64,000 nucleotides of DNA. Source: Thermococcus barossii (GTDB taxonomy: Archaea; Methanobacteriota_B; Thermococci; Thermococcales; Thermococcaceae). The position numbers were made by a program, and so were the translations under genes. The DNA is taken from positions 813,013-877,012 of the forward strand of contig NZ_CP015101.1 in the NCBI RefSeq assembly GCF_002214465.1. Reading direction: 5' to 3'. This document shows, one piece after another, positions 16,763 to 26,887 of this stretch (position 1 is its first letter; every line of letters starts with the position of its first letter). The notes beneath the pieces are model-generated. The model made no database searches. It was not told the DNA's origin and saw only the letters and a list, made by a program, of their open reading frames with translations.

Positions 16763-16869
16763 GGGGGCGAAGCCCCCCAGTAGTTTAGAGAGAAACGGAG
16801 TTGTGGGGCGAAGCCCCACTCCGGGGGTTTGAGAGTACAGAAAGATAAGGGGGCAGAGTCCCCTCGTCT
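16763..16869 (+). repeat. Cluster of three hairpins beside tRNA-Ser
   Basis: Two stem-loops share the core GGGGCGAAGCCCC: GGGGGC-GAA-GCCCCC (16763-16777) and GTGGGGC-GAA-GCCCCAC (16803-16819). A third (16841-16869) has outer arms AAAGA/TCTTT and inner arms GGGG/CCCC around CAGAG. GAA-capped GC stems of this kind are extremely stable. They lie between the metallopeptidase stop and the 3' end of the tRNA on the other strand, so they could act as convergent terminators or be part of a small repeat family. Confidence 0.5.
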
Positions 16870-16876
16870 TTCGTTG

Positions 16877-16963
16877 TGGCGCCGGGGCAGGGATTTGAAC
16901 CCTGGCGGGCTAACGCCCACGGACTCTCCAGGCCCGCGCCTTCCCAGGCTAGGCTACCCCGGC
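16877..16963 (-). tRNA. tRNA-Ser (anticodon GGA)
   Basis: Reading the minus strand: acceptor GCCGGGG/CCCCGGC, D-arm TAGCCTAGCCTGGGAAGGC, anticodon stem CGGGC/GTCCG with loop CTGGAGA giving anticodon GGA, a long variable arm (GGGCGTTAGCCC) typical of serine tRNA, T-arm CAGGGTTCAAATCCCTG, discriminator G and an encoded CCA (16877-16879). No intron. It lies just upstream of rps10 on the same strand-side gap. Confidence 0.95.
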
Positions 16964-16979
16964 GCAAAAAGGAGGAGAA

Positions 16980-17288
16980 TCATGAGATGAGCTCGATCTC
17001 GATGGTAACATCTTCTGGAACGCGGATGCGCATGATCTGGCGCATGGCCCTTTCGTCGGCCTCGATGTCAACGAGCCTCTTGTGGACGCGGAGCTCAAAC
17101 TTGTCGAAGGTGGCAGTGCCCTCGCCATCCGGGCTCTTCCTGGTGGTGATCCTTATCCTCTTGGTCGGGAGCGGTATCGGGCCGCTCATCCTGACGCCGG
17201 TCCTCTCGGCTATCTGCTTGATCTGGTCGGTGACCTCGTTGAGGGCCTTAATGTTGGTGCTCGCGAGCTTAATCCTTGCCTTCTGCAT
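16980..17288 (-). CDS. rps10: Small ribosomal subunit protein S10 (uS10)
   Basis: A 102-residue protein with the archaeal S10 sequence ([43 protein letters not shown]-like loop [13 protein letters not shown]). It is part of the small subunit head and contacts 16S rRNA. It follows EF-1A by 52 bases on the same strand, the usual archaeal EF-1A-S10 pairing. GGAGGG lies just before the ATG. Confidence 0.95.
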   Translation of the reverse strand: MQKARIKLASTNIKALNEVTDQIKQIAERTGVRMSGPIPLPTKRIRITTRKSPDGEGTATFDKFELRVHKRLVDIEADERAMRQIMRIRVPEDVTIEIELIS

Positions 17289-17340
17289 TTCAGTCCCTCC
17301 TAAAAGTTCAAGGAAGTAAAGGAAAGGTCAGAGAAGGCCT

Positions 17341-18627
17341 TCACTCGGCCTTCTGGATGGATATGACCATACCGGCAGCGACGGTCTGGCCCATGTCACG
17401 GATGGCGAACCTGCCCATCTGCGGGATCTCCTTGACCGGCTCGATGACCATCGGCTTGGTCGGCCTGAGGACGACGATTGCTGAGTCACCGGTCTTGATG
17501 AACTGCGGGTTCTCCTCGACGACGTTACCGGTCCTCGGGTCGAGCTTAGCCAGGAGCTGCTCGAACCTGACTGCCACCTGGAGGGTGTGCGCGTGGAGGA
17601 CCGGGGTGTAGCCGACGGTTATAGCAGTCGGGTGGTTGAGGACGATGATCTGGGCCTTGAAGGTGTCCTTCGGCCTGACGACGGTCGGCGGGTTGTTGGT
17701 GTGTCCAGCAACGTCACCGCGCTTTATGTCGTTCTTACCAACGCCACGGACGTTGAATCCGATGTTGTCACCCGGAAGGGCCTCCTGCATGGGCTCGTGG
17801 TGCATCTCGATGGACTTAACCTCACCCTGGATCGGCTTGTGGAAGATGGTGCTGGCCGGCTCGAAGATGACGACGTCACCGACGCGGAGGACACCGGTCT
17901 CGACACGGCCGACCGGGACGGTACCGACACCCTTAATGGAGTAGACGTCCTGGATCGGGATGCGGAGAGGCTTGTCGGTCGGCTTCGGCGGCTCGGGTAT
18001 CTGGTCGAGAGCCTCGATGAGGGTCGGGCCCTTGTACCAGGGCATGTTGTCGCTCTTCTTGACGACGTTGTCGCCCTCCCAAGCGCTGATCGGGATGATC
18101 GGGAAGTCCTTGTAGCCGAGCATCATGAGGAGCTTCTTGACCTGCTCGGCGACCTGCTTGAACTTCTTCTCGTCGTAGTTGACCATGTCCATCTTGTTGA
18201 TGGCGACGATGATGTGCCCGATACCGAGGGTCCTGGCAAGGAAGGCGTGCTCCTTGGTCTGCGGCATGACACCGTCGGTGGCGGCAACGACGAGAACTGC
18301 AGCGTCGGCCTGGCTGGCACCGGTGATCATGTTCTTAACGAAGTCTCTGTGGCCCGGAGCGTCGATGATGGTGATGTACCTGTGCGGGGTCTCGAACTTG
18401 GTGTGGGCGACGTCGATGGTGATACCCCTCTCGCGCTCCTCCTTGAGCCTGTCCATGACCCAGGCGAACTTGAAGGACTTACCCTTCTCACCCATCTCCT
18501 CGAACTTCTTGATGATGTTCTCCGGTATGTTGGCGGTGTCGAAGAGCAGCCTTCCGATGGTGGTGCTCTTTCCGTGGTCGACGTGGCCTATAAAGACGAT
18601 GTTAACGTGCGGCTTCTCCTTAGCCAT
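17341..18627 (-). CDS. tuf: Translation elongation factor 1-alpha
   Basis: A 428-residue GTPase that delivers aminoacyl-tRNA to the ribosome. G1 [10 protein letters not shown]2 RGITID, G3 DAPGHRDF and G4 NKMD are all present, followed by the two beta-barrel domains. The ATG at 18627 (MAKEKPHVN) is chosen over 18633 because GGAGGTG then has proper 7-base spacing. Promoter: a strong ATTTAAAAAG TATA element on the minus strand (18674-18684). Confidence 0.96.
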   Translation of the reverse strand: MAKEKPHVNIVFIGHVDHGKSTTIGRLLFDTANIPENIIKKFEEMGEKGKSFKFAWVMDRLKEERERGITIDVAHTKFETPHRYITIIDAPGHRDFVKNMITGASQADAAVLVVAATDGVMPQTKEHAFLARTLGIGHIIVAINKMDMVNYDEKKFKQVAEQVKKLLMMLGYKDFPIIPISAWEGDNVVKKSDNMPWYKGPTLIEALDQIPEPPKPTDKPLRIPIQDVYSIKGVGTVPVGRVETGVLRVGDVVIFEPASTIFHKPIQGEVKSIEMHHEPMQEALPGDNIGFNVRGVGKNDIKRGDVAGHTNNPPTVVRPKDTFKAQIIVLNHPTAITVGYTPVLHAHTLQVAVRFEQLLAKLDPRTGNVVEENPQFIKTGDSAIVVLRPTKPMVIEPVKEIPQMGRFAIRDMGQTVAAGMVISIQKAE

Positions 18628-18673
18628 TTTCATACACCTCCATATTTTGGTCTAGTCTCGTTGACTAGGATGG

Positions 18674-18684
18674 CTTTTTAAATC
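18674..18684 (-). promoter_or_regulatory. TATA box of the EF-1A/S10 operon
   Basis: On the minus strand GATTTAAAAAG lies about 47 bases before the EF-1A ATG. It is a strong consensus TATA element, as expected for a highly expressed gene. Confidence 0.6.
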
Positions 18685-18811
18685 TTTCGAACCTCGGCCC
18701 CCTCGGGCGGGAAACCCGCCTTTTTCGGGGAGGCCTCATGAGTTCCGTGCTTAACTTACGAAGCGGGTTTAAAAAGTTAACTACGGGGGTTTGAACAGGA
18801 AAATGTAAACC

Positions 18812-19333
18812 TCAGCCCCCCTTCAGCCCGCATTTCCGGAGGTAGTCCCAGAGGGTGTAGTAGAGGACGAACCGCTCCTCCCTCCTGCTCTCAAGGTCAT
18901 ACACCACGAGAGCCCGCCTGCACTCCCTTGTGCCGTTTTCAAGGGTATAGCAGATTTCTCTGTAGGCATTCTCCGAGGGACCGGTGCTCGAGGTGTATCT
19001 GACCTCCACCAAGCGATCGTCCTTTCGCACCAGGACGAGACGCTGGTAGGTCCTACCGTCTCCATCGTTCGAGAGGAAACTCCTCTCCGCTACCACCGTT
19101 TCTATTCCGCTAGACCTGTTCACGCTCACGTTCCAGCTTTCATAGTTGATGCCTCTGACGAACTCGAAGGGTGCAGTTCCGGCTTTGCACTCCACCTTCT
19201 CCCGGGGTGTTGACGGCCCCCACCAGAAATAGGAGTAGTGCTCGTAGAACACCCTCCCCGGCCACGGGACGAACAGTAAAATCCCAATGACTACCAGAAT
19301 TCCAACGGAGAGTACCTTCCTTCGTGCCCCCAT
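18812..19333 (-). CDS. Membrane-anchored or secreted hypothetical protein
   Basis: A 173-residue protein with one N-terminal hydrophobic segment (VLSVGILVVIGILLFVPW, about residues 7-24) preceded by basic residues, which would be a signal anchor. The rest is a hydrophilic beta-rich extracellular domain with three cysteines (VECKAG, REICYTL, TRECRRA) plus one near the end. No family recognised. It stands alone between EF-1A and EF-2, with a TATA-like region upstream of 19333. Confidence 0.6.
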   Translation of the reverse strand: MGARRKVLSVGILVVIGILLFVPWPGRVFYEHYSYFWWGPSTPREKVECKAGTAPFEFVRGINYESWNVSVNRSSGIETVVAERSFLSNDGDGRTYQRLVLVRKDDRLVEVRYTSSTGPSENAYREICYTLENGTRECRRALVVYDLESRREERFVLYYTLWDYLRKCGLKGG

Positions 19334-19448
19334 GAAGCTGATATTATCGTTAGAAATTAAAGGATTTTCGGAGGAGGCGTTGAATTAAGCGGCACTGTAT
19401 CAAGGCCGTAAGCTCAGAAAGTAAGTAGAATGAAAGAGCAAAAAGCCC

Positions 19449-21647
19449 TCACTGCTGTGGGCAGACGTCCTGCTCCTTCGGCGGGTTCGGGTCGAGGCCC
19501 TTCCTCTGCCTGATCTGCCTGATTATCTGCTGGGCGAGCTCGTTCGGGACGCGCTTGAAGCCCGCGTGCTCGGTGCTCCAGAGGGCCCTTCCGCTGGTCG
19601 CTCCACGGATCGCTCCGGCGAATCCGAACATCTCGGCGACAGGGGCCTCTGCTATGATTATCATGACCTCGCCCTCCTGGCGCATGTCTATGAGCTGGCC
19701 GCGCCTCTGGTTGATCTCCCTGCTGACCGCTCCCATGTACTCGTAGGGCACGTTGATGATGACCTTCTGGTAGGGTTCGTAGAGTATCGGCTGGGCCTTC
19801 ATCATGGCGCACTGGATGGCACCCCTAATGGCCGGGTATATCTGAGCCGGACCGCGGTGGACGTTGTCCTCGTGTATCTTGGCGTCGTGAAGGCGAACCA
19901 TGACCTTCATGACCGGCTCCCTGGCGAGCGGGCCCTCGTCCATGGCCTGGTGGAATCCGTCAACGAGCAGGTCCATGACCTCGTTGAGGTACTGGATACC
20001 CTTGGTGTTGTCGAGGAACAGGTTGCCGTTGTAAATGTCGACGATGCCCTTGGCGACCTCGTAGTCCATTCCGAGCTCGGCGAGCTTCTTGGCGACCTCC
20101 TTCGGGTTCTTGGGCCTGCCCTCCGGAATGAGGCCCTCACGGATGGCCTGGTAAATCTCGTCCGGGAGCGGCTCGACGGTGATGTAGAACCTGTTGTGCT
20201 TGTTCGGGCTCTTTCCTTCGACTATCGGGCTCATCTTGCTGACGCTCTCGCGGTAGACGACGATCGGCGGGCTGACATCGACGTCGAGCTTCCAGTCCTC
20301 CTTGAGCTTGACGAGCTTGACCTCAAGGTGGAGCTCACCCATACCGCTGAGGAGGTGCTGGCCGGTCTCCTCGTCGATCTTGACGTGGAGCGTCGGGTCC
20401 TCCTTGGCGAGCTGTCTCAAAGCTTCGATGAGCTTGGGCAGGTCCTTCACGTTCTTGGCCTCGATGGCGACGGTAACGACCGGCTCGCTGGTGTAGTGGA
20501 GCGCCTCAAAGGGCTCGATCTGCTCCTGGGCGACGGTCTCACCGGCCATGGCGTCGCGCAGACCGGTGACGGCGACGATGTTTCCTGCAGGAACGGCCTC
20601 CATGTTGACCCTCTCGGGACCCATGTAGATGCCGACCTGCTGGATTCTCGCCTTTCTCTTGGCGTTGATGAGGTAGACCTCCTGGCCGGTCTTGACGGTA
20701 CCGCTCCAGACACGGCCGGTTGAAACCTCACCGGCGTGCTTGTCAAGGATTATCTTCGTGACGACCATGACCATCTTGCCCTTCGGGTCACACTTGAGCA
20801 TGGCCTGGCCAATCTCACTGTTCACGTCGCCCCTCCAGAGGTGCGGTATCCTGTACTTCTGGGCCTCCAGCGGGTTCGGGAGGTGCTTGACGACCATGTC
20901 CAGAACGACCACGTGAAGCGGAGCCTTCTTCCTGAGGGTCTTGAGGTCTCCGCTGTTGGTGAGCTCGACGATGTCCTTGAAGGAAACGCCGGTCTTCTTC
21001 ATGTAGGGCACGCTGAGGGCCCAGTTGTAGTAGGCACTTCCGAAGGCGACGCTACCGTCCTCAACCTTGACCATCCACTGGCTCCTGAACTCCTCGGGGG
21101 CGTACTTCTTGATGAGCCTGTTGACGTCGGTGATTATCTTGGCAAAGCGGTTGAGTATCTCGTTCGGGCCGAGCTTGAGCTCCTTGATGAGACGGTCAAC
21201 CTTGTTGATGAAGAGGACGGGCTTGACGTACTCCCTCAGGGCCTGCCTGAGGACGGTCTCGGTCTGGGGCATGACGCCCTCGACGGCGTCTACAACTATG
21301 ATGGCACCGTCTATGGCTCTCATTGCCCTGGTAACGTCACCACCGAAGTCAACGTGACCCGGGGTGTCGATGAGGTTGATGAGGTAGTCGTTGCCCTCGT
21401 AGTTGTGGACCATCGAGACGTTGGCCGCGTTGATGGTGATTCCTCTCGCCTGCTCCTGCTCGTCGAAATCGAGGACGAGCTGCTTTCCGGCGAGCTCCTC
21501 GCTTATCATCCCAGCACCGGCGAGCAGGTTGTCGCTCAGCGTCGTCTTACCGTGGTCAATGTGAGCGGCAATACCCATGTTCCTGATCCTCTCGGGCTGG
21601 GTCATGAGCTCCTTAATCTTCGCAATCATCTCTTCCCTTCTTCCCAT
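19449..21647 (-). CDS. fusA: Translation elongation factor 2
   Basis: A 732-residue translocation GTPase. G1 AHIDHGKTT, switch [10 protein letters not shown]3 DTPGHVDFG and G4 NKVD are present, and domain IV holds the NVHRGPAQ loop whose histidine is the diphthamide site in archaea. GGTGGTG lies before the ATG at 21647, and the minus-strand TATA GATTTATAAC is at 21701-21710. Long open frames on the opposite strand are shadows of its biased codon use. Confidence 0.96.
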   Translation of the reverse strand: MGRREEMIAKIKELMTQPERIRNMGIAAHIDHGKTTLSDNLLAGAGMISEELAGKQLVLDFDEQEQARGITINAANVSMVHNYEGNDYLINLIDTPGHVDFGGDVTRAMRAIDGAIIVVDAVEGVMPQTETVLRQALREYVKPVLFINKVDRLIKELKLGPNEILNRFAKIITDVNRLIKKYAPEEFRSQWMVKVEDGSVAFGSAYYNWALSVPYMKKTGVSFKDIVELTNSGDLKTLRKKAPLHVVVLDMVVKHLPNPLEAQKYRIPHLWRGDVNSEIGQAMLKCDPKGKMVMVVTKIILDKHAGEVSTGRVWSGTVKTGQEVYLINAKRKARIQQVGIYMGPERVNMEAVPAGNIVAVTGLRDAMAGETVAQEQIEPFEALHYTSEPVVTVAIEAKNVKDLPKLIEALRQLAKEDPTLHVKIDEETGQHLLSGMGELHLEVKLVKLKEDWKLDVDVSPPIVVYRESVSKMSPIVEGKSPNKHNRFYITVEPLPDEIYQAIREGLIPEGRPKNPKEVAKKLAELGMDYEVAKGIVDIYNGNLFLDNTKGIQYLNEVMDLLVDGFHQAMDEGPLAREPVMKVMVRLHDAKIHEDNVHRGPAQIYPAIRGAIQCAMMKAQPILYEPYQKVIINVPYEYMGAVSREINQRRGQLIDMRQEGEVMIIIAEAPVAEMFGFAGAIRGATSGRALWSTEHAGFKRVPNELAQQIIRQIRQRKGLDPNPPKEQDVCPQQ

Positions 21648-21700
21648 TTACACCACCTTCTAACCTGATGAGCTTGTTCACCACTCACTTAAGAAGGTCG

Positions 21701-21710
21701 GTTATAAATC
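21701..21710 (-). promoter_or_regulatory. TATA box of EF-2
   Basis: GATTTATAAC on the minus strand, 54-63 bases before the start codon. Confidence 0.55.
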
Positions 21711-21813
21711 TTTCCCAGCGGGAAAGCGAGACCGCGCCGGAGCGTTCAAACTACTTAAGGTTTTTGCTCAGTGTCAAAGTAGGCCAAACAGGTCTTCAAG
21801 GCTCATTTGATGC

Positions 21814-22230
21814 TCAGCCCCTCACGACCCTGACGTCCAGCCTTTCAAAGTCCCTGTCAAAGGTGTAAATCTCGGCGATGCCCCTCTCCTTCATCTTGAG
21901 GTAGGCCAGGGCGTCGTTGATGCCGAGCCCCTTCTCCCCGGCAACCAGCGTTGCCCTGAGGTAGTCCCCGGGCGAAACTTCCAGGACTTCTATGTTCCCT
22001 CCCGTCAGGACGGAGAGCACGAAGTCCCTCGCGAGCCCCTTGCCTCCCCTGCTCTCAAGGACGTTGGCAACCTCGCTCAGGTGAACCACCGTGGTGACGA
22101 CTTTTTCCCCTTCGCTCACCCTTCTCAGGATCTCCTTGGAGTTTTCCTTGATTTGTCTGATGTTTTCGGGGGGCTCCCTCCGCGGTTTGAGAAGGGCGTA
22201 GATGAAAACGTTGGCGTCGATGAACCTCAT
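21814..22230 (-). CDS. vapC: VapC-type PIN-domain toxin
   Basis: A PIN ribonuclease of about 138 residues. D5 is in MRFIDANVF, a Glu in HLSEVANVL, an Asp in GINDALAYL, and the last acidic pair is in YTFDRDFERL. This is the four-acid PIN active site. The ATG overlaps the stop of the upstream AbrB-like gene as ATGA, so the two are a coupled toxin-antitoxin pair. A GTG 9 bases upstream is the alternative start. Expected role: cleavage of RNA when free of its antitoxin. Confidence 0.85.
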   Translation of the reverse strand: MRFIDANVFIYALLKPRREPPENIRQIKENSKEILRRVSEGEKVVTTVVHLSEVANVLESRGGKGLARDFVLSVLTGGNIEVLEVSPGDYLRATLVAGEKGLGINDALAYLKMKERGIAEIYTFDRDFERLDVRVVRG

Positions 22231-22445
22231 TCCTCCCACAGCTCCCCCTCAAGCTCTTCCCACTCCTTGAGCTCCTCTACCTCCACGGAATCGAAGAACC
22301 TCGTGAGGTCCGCCCTTTTCCTCGGGAGGAGCTCAACCCTGTCCCCGAGATCCACTATCATGACCTCCTCACCGAGTTTCTCTCTGAGCTCCTTGGGGAG
22401 CAGAAGCCTCCCCTGGGGGTCGAACCTCTTCACCAGAACTTCCAT
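22227..22445 (-). CDS. vapB: AbrB/SpoVT-type antitoxin (VapB)
   Basis: A 72-residue protein. The swapped-hairpin DNA-binding domain is FDPQGRLLLPKELREKLGEEVMI at the N-terminus, followed by an acidic C-terminal tail (VEVEELKEWEELEGELWEE) of the kind that wraps a PIN toxin. It directly precedes vapC with a 4-base overlap. A poly-A/T promoter region lies upstream (rc of 22450-22490). Confidence 0.85.
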   Translation of the reverse strand: MEVLVKRFDPQGRLLLPKELREKLGEEVMIVDLGDRVELLPRKRADLTRFFDSVEVEELKEWEELEGELWEE

Positions 22446-22523
22446 GTTACCACCAGATTCCTAATGTTCTACCAAATTTAAGTACTTTTTGGTGAGCAGC
22501 CTCACGCCCTGCAGGCCCGTCGC

Positions 22524-23609
22524 TTAATCGCGGAGGGGCAGGAGCTTCCGCACGAGGGCTTTGGCCATCTCCACCACGTCGGCCCTCGCGTAAACGCCCC
22601 AGCGCCAGTGGGTGTCCTTCAGCTCCACCAGCGAGCGGACGAGGGGCGAGACCTCGCTGAGGCGCTTTAGCTCATCGCCAACGAGGACGAAGGCGTTCTT
22701 CTCCTCGAACTTGGGCTTTGGAGGATAGTCCACGAGGACCAGGTGGCCGAACTCGGCATCGAGCTCCGTCCGGAGTTCCCTCAAACTGTCCCAGTCGAGC
22801 TCATCCTCGCTCCAGACGACGCGCTTGTAGAGCCTCCTTGAGTCGATGGCCGCGACCAGCTCGCGAACCTCTGCCCTTTCACTAGCCCTGAGCCGTGCTA
22901 TCAAATCAACCTCGTCCATGGTGCGTATCTCCTCGAAGGGAATCCCCTCGAGCTCAACGGCCTTGGTCAGCATCGAGCCGGCTATCTTCGAGACGTGGTG
23001 CTGGTAAACGGTGGGATACATCATGCTCCTCGCGAGCAGGAGACTCTGCGCGGCCATTACTCCCTTTTCACCTATTACGAGCCTCTCCCCGTCCCAGGCA
23101 AGGTTCCTCACCAGCCGATCCAGGTCGACGAGACCATAGGCCACGCCGGTGTAGTAGGCGTCCCTCACGAGGTAGTCCATCCTGTCGGCGTCGATGTCGC
23201 CGCTCACGAGGGGGTGCTTGAGGAGCTTGAGGAACTCGCCGAGGGAATAGCGCTCCCTCACCGCGTCCCCGATTTCACCGTGCCTTATGAACCATTTCGT
23301 GTTCTCCTCGTGTCTGCCGTAGATGCCCTCAAGGGTGTGGGAGAAGGGGTAGTGGCCGAGGTCGTGGAGCAAAGCCGCGTAAACTGCCCCATCATCAATC
23401 TCCGGATTATACCCGGCGATTTTTCTGGCAAGGTGGAAGGTTCCGAGGGAGTGCTCGAAGCGGGTGTGCCGGGCGGAGGGATAGGCGAGAAAAGCTAAGC
23501 CGAGCTGGGTTATCCGCCTAAGGCGCTGGAACTCGGAGGTATCAACGAGCCTGACCGCGAAGTCGTCGAGCTCGATGTGGCCGTGTATGGGGTCGTGGAC
23601 GAGCTTCAT
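22524..23609 (-). CDS. HD-domain phosphohydrolase (dNTPase-like)
   Basis: A 361-residue protein. The N-terminus KLVHDPIHGHIELDDF and the metal motif RHTRFEHSLG ... ALLHDLGHYPFSHTLEG place it with the SAMHD1/dGTPase-like HD family, with an HD pair in LLHDLGH. It probably hydrolyses a nucleotide or phosphodiester; the substrate is not visible from sequence. It is downstream of mptA with a 4-base gap on the same strand, so co-transcribed. Confidence 0.82.
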   Translation of the reverse strand: MKLVHDPIHGHIELDDFAVRLVDTSEFQRLRRITQLGLAFLAYPSARHTRFEHSLGTFHLARKIAGYNPEIDDGAVYAALLHDLGHYPFSHTLEGIYGRHEENTKWFIRHGEIGDAVRERYSLGEFLKLLKHPLVSGDIDADRMDYLVRDAYYTGVAYGLVDLDRLVRNLAWDGERLVIGEKGVMAAQSLLLARSMMYPTVYQHHVSKIAGSMLTKAVELEGIPFEEIRTMDEVDLIARLRASERAEVRELVAAIDSRRLYKRVVWSEDELDWDSLRELRTELDAEFGHLVLVDYPPKPKFEEKNAFVLVGDELKRLSEVSPLVRSLVELKDTHWRWGVYARADVVEMAKALVRKLLPLRD

Positions 23610-23613
23610 ACTC

Positions 23614-24417
23614 TCAGCTCCACGTCTCGGCTATGACGTCGTGCTTGTGGATGCTCTCGTTGCTGATCACCCTCACGTGGATTTTGCCCCTGAAGCGCTC
23701 CTTGGCCTTGGCGAATATCTCCCTCGCGACGTCCTCGACGAACTTCGGGTTCCTGTACATCCCCTGCACCACGGCGTTCTCGTCAACTGTCTTAAGGAGC
23801 GTGTAGGTTGGGTGACTGAAGGAGCTCTCGACGACGTCAATCATATCTTCCAGCGCTATCTCCTCGTCAAAGTCCGACCTCACCTCAAGCTCGCCTATGG
23901 CGCGCTGTATGTGGGTCTTGCCATCGTTGTTGGCCATCGCATGGGGGCAGGCGGTGTTGCCGATGACCCTGACGCGGAGAACCTTCCCAAACGAGCCGTC
24001 CTCGTTCTTGATGACGCCGACCTCAACGTCGTAGGGCTCGTAGGTGGTCTTTTTGCTCGCCGGCGTCTCGCGGGGGATTATGAGATGGGTCCTTATCCAG
24101 ACCTCGGCGCGCCTGTGAGGGTGCTTGCCTTCCAGGCGACGTATAACGCACTTACCGAGCTCCTCAAGCGAGGTGTGGGCCTGCATCACTTCCTCCTCAA
24201 CGGCCTCGCTCATGGCCTCTGTTATGCTTTCCACGAGCCTGCTCATGTGTATCCCCTTCTTCTCCTCGGGGACGTCTATGGTCACCTCGAACACGGGGAG
24301 GAAGGTGTAGACCCTTCCCTTCCAGTTTATCCTCGCCACGGTGCGCAGGTTGGTGATTCCGACGCGGTGAAGGCGCTCCATTATCTCGGGCCTCTCCTCC
24401 TGGGTCTCAACGAGCAT
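23614..24417 (-). CDS. mptA: GTP cyclohydrolase IV (MptA)
   Basis: A 267-residue enzyme that opens GTP to 7,8-dihydroneopterin 2',3'-cyclic phosphate, the first step of archaeal pterin synthesis. It shows the FolE2/MptA features [10 protein letters not shown] (metal-ligand Cys and His), [25 protein letters not shown] broken over two motifs, and [16 protein letters not shown]. Start at 24417 ([12 protein letters not shown]) follows GAGGGTGATG; ATG/GTG codons at 24423 and 24426 overlap that site and are less likely. Confidence 0.88.
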   Translation of the reverse strand: MLVETQEERPEIMERLHRVGITNLRTVARINWKGRVYTFLPVFEVTIDVPEEKKGIHMSRLVESITEAMSEAVEEEVMQAHTSLEELGKCVIRRLEGKHPHRRAEVWIRTHLIIPRETPASKKTTYEPYDVEVGVIKNEDGSFGKVLRVRVIGNTACPHAMANNDGKTHIQRAIGELEVRSDFDEEIALEDMIDVVESSFSHPTYTLLKTVDENAVVQGMYRNPKFVEDVAREIFAKAKERFRGKIHVRVISNESIHKHDVIAETWS

Positions 24418-24466
24418 GAACATCACCCTCTTTTTTAGCGGCTTCTAATTCGACCGCTTTTTAAAC

Positions 24467-25228
24467 CTACCTCAGAAACGTCATCAGCCGGTCGTAGCTC
24501 TCGCGCGCGAGTTTAACGTCATCCTCTCTGAGCCTCCCCGCGTACTTCGCCTTCTCGAATATCCTCGTGAGGACGTCGAGGTCCTCCAGGTCCGGAAAAA
24601 TCTCCCTCAGCTTTTCCTCGTGCTCCCAGTGGGTCCAGCTCTTCTGGTAGGGGTAGCCCCTCATAACGAGGCCGGCGACGACGTTCTTGTACATCTTTAT
24701 GACCCTCTCCGCGGGGGTGCCCTCTATTGAGTCGAAGGTCATTTCCGGTTCGAACCGGATTTCGAACTGTGTAACGCGCCTCTTCCGCCTCCTGACCGTG
24801 AGGAGGAATAGAATGAAGACCACGAAGGGGATGAGGTAGAATATCCCCGGGAGCTCCCGGAGCGTGACGACGAGGTCGCCGGAAGTGACGTTGTACCAGA
24901 GTCCGGAGATGGTTTCTCCCACCCTGCCCCCGTTCACGAGGTTCTCGGGTCTTTTCTCAAGGAGCAGTTTGATGGCAACGAAAATCGCGAGGAGCGTTAT
25001 CGCGCCGGCAAGGACGTTGCCCCTCCTGGTTCGCTGCATCCCCCTCTCGAACTTCCCTTCGAGGAGCATCTTCAGTATGTAGCCCGCGGCCGCGAATAGG
25101 AAGAGGTTCGCGAAGAAAAAGACCCATTCGAAGTTGAAGACCGTCGTTCCGCCATGGATGGCCGTCCTGCCCAGGAGCGTGGAAACCACCAGGAACGAAG
25201 TGAACAGGGCGAGATACAGGCCCTTCAT
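24467..25228 (-). CDS. DUF4129-like membrane protein, last gene of the Top6 operon
   Basis: A 253-residue protein with about four hydrophobic helices (LYLALFTSFLVVSTLLG, WVFFFANLFLFAAAGYIL, VLAGAITLLAIFVAIKLLL, GIFYLIPFVVFILFLLTV). A cytoplasmic C-terminal domain follows (AERVIKMYKNVVAGLVMRGY, KLREIFPDLEDLDVLTRIFEKAKYA broken up) in the style of DUF4129. Function unknown. The ATG at 25228 overlaps the previous stop as ATGA; an ATG at 25237 is the alternative. Confidence 0.7.
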   Translation of the reverse strand: MKGLYLALFTSFLVVSTLLGRTAIHGGTTVFNFEWVFFFANLFLFAAAGYILKMLLEGKFERGMQRTRRGNVLAGAITLLAIFVAIKLLLEKRPENLVNGGRVGETISGLWYNVTSGDLVVTLRELPGIFYLIPFVVFILFLLTVRRRKRRVTQFEIRFEPEMTFDSIEGTPAERVIKMYKNVVAGLVMRGYPYQKSWTHWEHEEKLREIFPDLEDLDVLTRIFEKAKYAGRLREDDVKLARESYDRLMTFLR

Positions 25229-25635
25229 TCTCTCCATGAACGGACACCCAGCTGCTCGATCATGTAGTACACCGTCCGGAGCGGGATGCCCATTCTGGCG
25301 CTTATCTCCTTGGGGGGGACGCCGCTCATTACGAGGTTGTGAACCTCCTTAATCGTTCTCTCGTCGTATTTCCTCGGCCTCCCCCTCGGATAGCCCTCCG
25401 GAACGAGTTCTATGCCCATCTGGGCGAGGGCACTGATGGCTTTTTTGGAGACCTTCGGGTAGAGGCTCGGGGGACAGCTTATGCGTCTGACGTTGGGGGC
25501 GCGCTCAAGAATCCTCACGAGTATCTCCTTCGTCGGGCGGAGGTTTATGTAGACCTCCGTAACCTCGTCGTTCAGAACCTCGCCGAGCTTCCTTATCAGC
25601 TCGGAGTTGTTACGCGCCTTAACCTCCACCCTCAT
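25225..25635 (-). CDS. DUF1699-like protein with C-terminal helix-turn-helix
   Basis: A 136-residue protein. The N-terminal 75 residues (MRVEVKARNNSELIRKLGEV, VYINLRPTKEILVRILE) form an alpha/beta unit. After a basic RGRPRKYD AT-hook-like link, a helix-turn-helix follows (TIKEVHNLVMSGVPPKEISA, IPLRTVYYMIEQLG). DUF1699-type assignment is from memory of the family. DNA binding is inferred. GGGGTGAG precedes the ATG at 25635; an upstream extension is rejected as non-homologous. Operon with DUF530-like upstream. Confidence 0.72.
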   Translation of the reverse strand: MRVEVKARNNSELIRKLGEVLNDEVTEVYINLRPTKEILVRILERAPNVRRISCPPSLYPKVSKKAISALAQMGIELVPEGYPRGRPRKYDERTIKEVHNLVMSGVPPKEISARMGIPLRTVYYMIEQLGVRSWRE

Positions 25636-25639
25636 AAAC

Positions 25640-26887
25640 TCACCCCTGGAGGAGGGCCAAAAACTGCTTGGCCTTATCGCTCTTCGGCAGGAACTTCTCA
25701 AACTTCTTCGTGTCGGCAAAAAGGGTCTTGTGCAGGCCGGAAATCACGAACTTCCTAATGGCCTCCTCAAGCTCATCCCTCGGAACGCCGAGGAGCTCGG
25801 CAACCCTGTCCTCCCCGTACTCGCTCATCCCGTAGAGGAGAACCGCGCCGAGGAGGTAATTTGGGATTGTTGTTATGTCCTTTCTCTTCCCGACCAGGGC
25901 GTTCTCCATCTCGCACTTCCGTATGATTAGCATGCTTCCGTGACCCGTTCTGAAGCCCGGCTCGTTTCGGAACGGGAGGTCGAATATCGAGTAGTGGCAG
26001 TCTATGCAGAGCTTTATGTTGGGGTAGAGACCGAGGGTTTCCCTCTCGTTCTCGGAGGTGAGGAAGTAGTAGCGGAAAAGGTCGAGGCCGAGCTTTTCGG
26101 CACCGTTCTGTGGGTCGAGAATGGAGTAAGCCAGCGCCAGGTTGTCAACTGTATAGTGGTTGTTTATGAGCACCCCCTTGGTCTTGACGAAGCTCAGCAC
26201 GCGCCAGCGGAAGCGCCTTCCGTAGCGTTTTCTCAGCTCGCCTTCGATGTCAGCATCCGCAGGAAGGTCGAGGCGGGCCTTCTTCAGACGGTTGTTCTCC
26301 CAGTATTCAACCTCTATGCGCAGGCCGCGGGTTCTGACTGTTCCTTTCTCGCGGAGCTTGCCCTTTATGAGCTTGAAGGATTCTCTGACTGCTATGCTCT
26401 CCCTGGCGAGGAGCCGCAGGACGTCGCCGGAGTAGGCCATGTAGGGTAGCACCTCAATCCTGCCTATCTGGACGCTTCTCGGAACGGCCTCAACGTCCTC
26501 AACGTTCTCCCTGGTGAGTTCCTTGAGGGTTATCGGCTTTCTTCCGAGGAAAAACGTGTAGTTGGCGGAGATTAATGCTAGGGCCATCTTGTGGGCAGTT
26601 ATGGCGGCGCGAAGCCTCTCAAGCGCGAGAACCCTGTTGCGCTTCTTTTTGTAAATCCACTGGATGTGCGGATCGCGGTCGCGCTTGCCCATTCCCTTAA
26701 CGGATGGAGTCGTCTCCCCAACGCGCCTCGAAAGGTCTTCCTCAAGCTCCTGAAGGAGGGAAAGGTTTTCCCGGAGATGGTAGGAGATGGACGGGACGTC
26801 GAAAGTCTCGAATAACCCGTCCATGTCTATCCCGATGTCGTCCAGTATCTTGTTTACCTGGGCCACCAGCTCCTCGGTGGTCGTCAT
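25640..26887 (-). CDS. DUF530-like protein following Top6A
   Basis: A 415-residue soluble protein. Helical N-terminus ([20 protein letters not shown]), a central region with [19 protein letters not shown] and a helical C-terminus. No catalytic motif recognised. It resembles archaeal DUF530 proteins, which I recall near top6 genes. The ATG overlaps the Top6A stop (ATGA), so the two are translationally coupled. A role with topoisomerase VI or chromosome structure is plausible only from context. Confidence 0.7.
   Translation of the reverse strand: MTTTEELVAQVNKILDDIGIDMDGLFETFDVPSISYHLRENLSLLQELEEDLSRRVGETTPSVKGMGKRDRDPHIQWIYKKKRNRVLALERLRAAITAHKMALALISANYTFFLGRKPITLKELTRENVEDVEAVPRSVQIGRIEVLPYMAYSGDVLRLLARESIAVRESFKLIKGKLREKGTVRTRGLRIEVEYWENNRLKKARLDLPADADIEGELRKRYGRRFRWRVLSFVKTKGVLINNHYTVDNLALAYSILDPQNGAEKLGLDLFRYYFLTSENERETLGLYPNIKLCIDCHYSIFDLPFRNEPGFRTGHGSMLIIRKCEMENALVGKRKDITTIPNYLLGAVLLYGMSEYGEDRVAELLGVPRDELEEAIRKFVISGLHKTLFADTKKFEKFLPKSDKAKQFLALLQG

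Noticed and set aside
19566-21668. Long open frames antisense to EF-2 (385 and 310 codons)
   Set aside because: They mirror the strong codon bias of EF-2, give low-complexity D/L/V-rich products and lack ribosome-binding sites; the same holds opposite EF-1A, Top6B and AglB.
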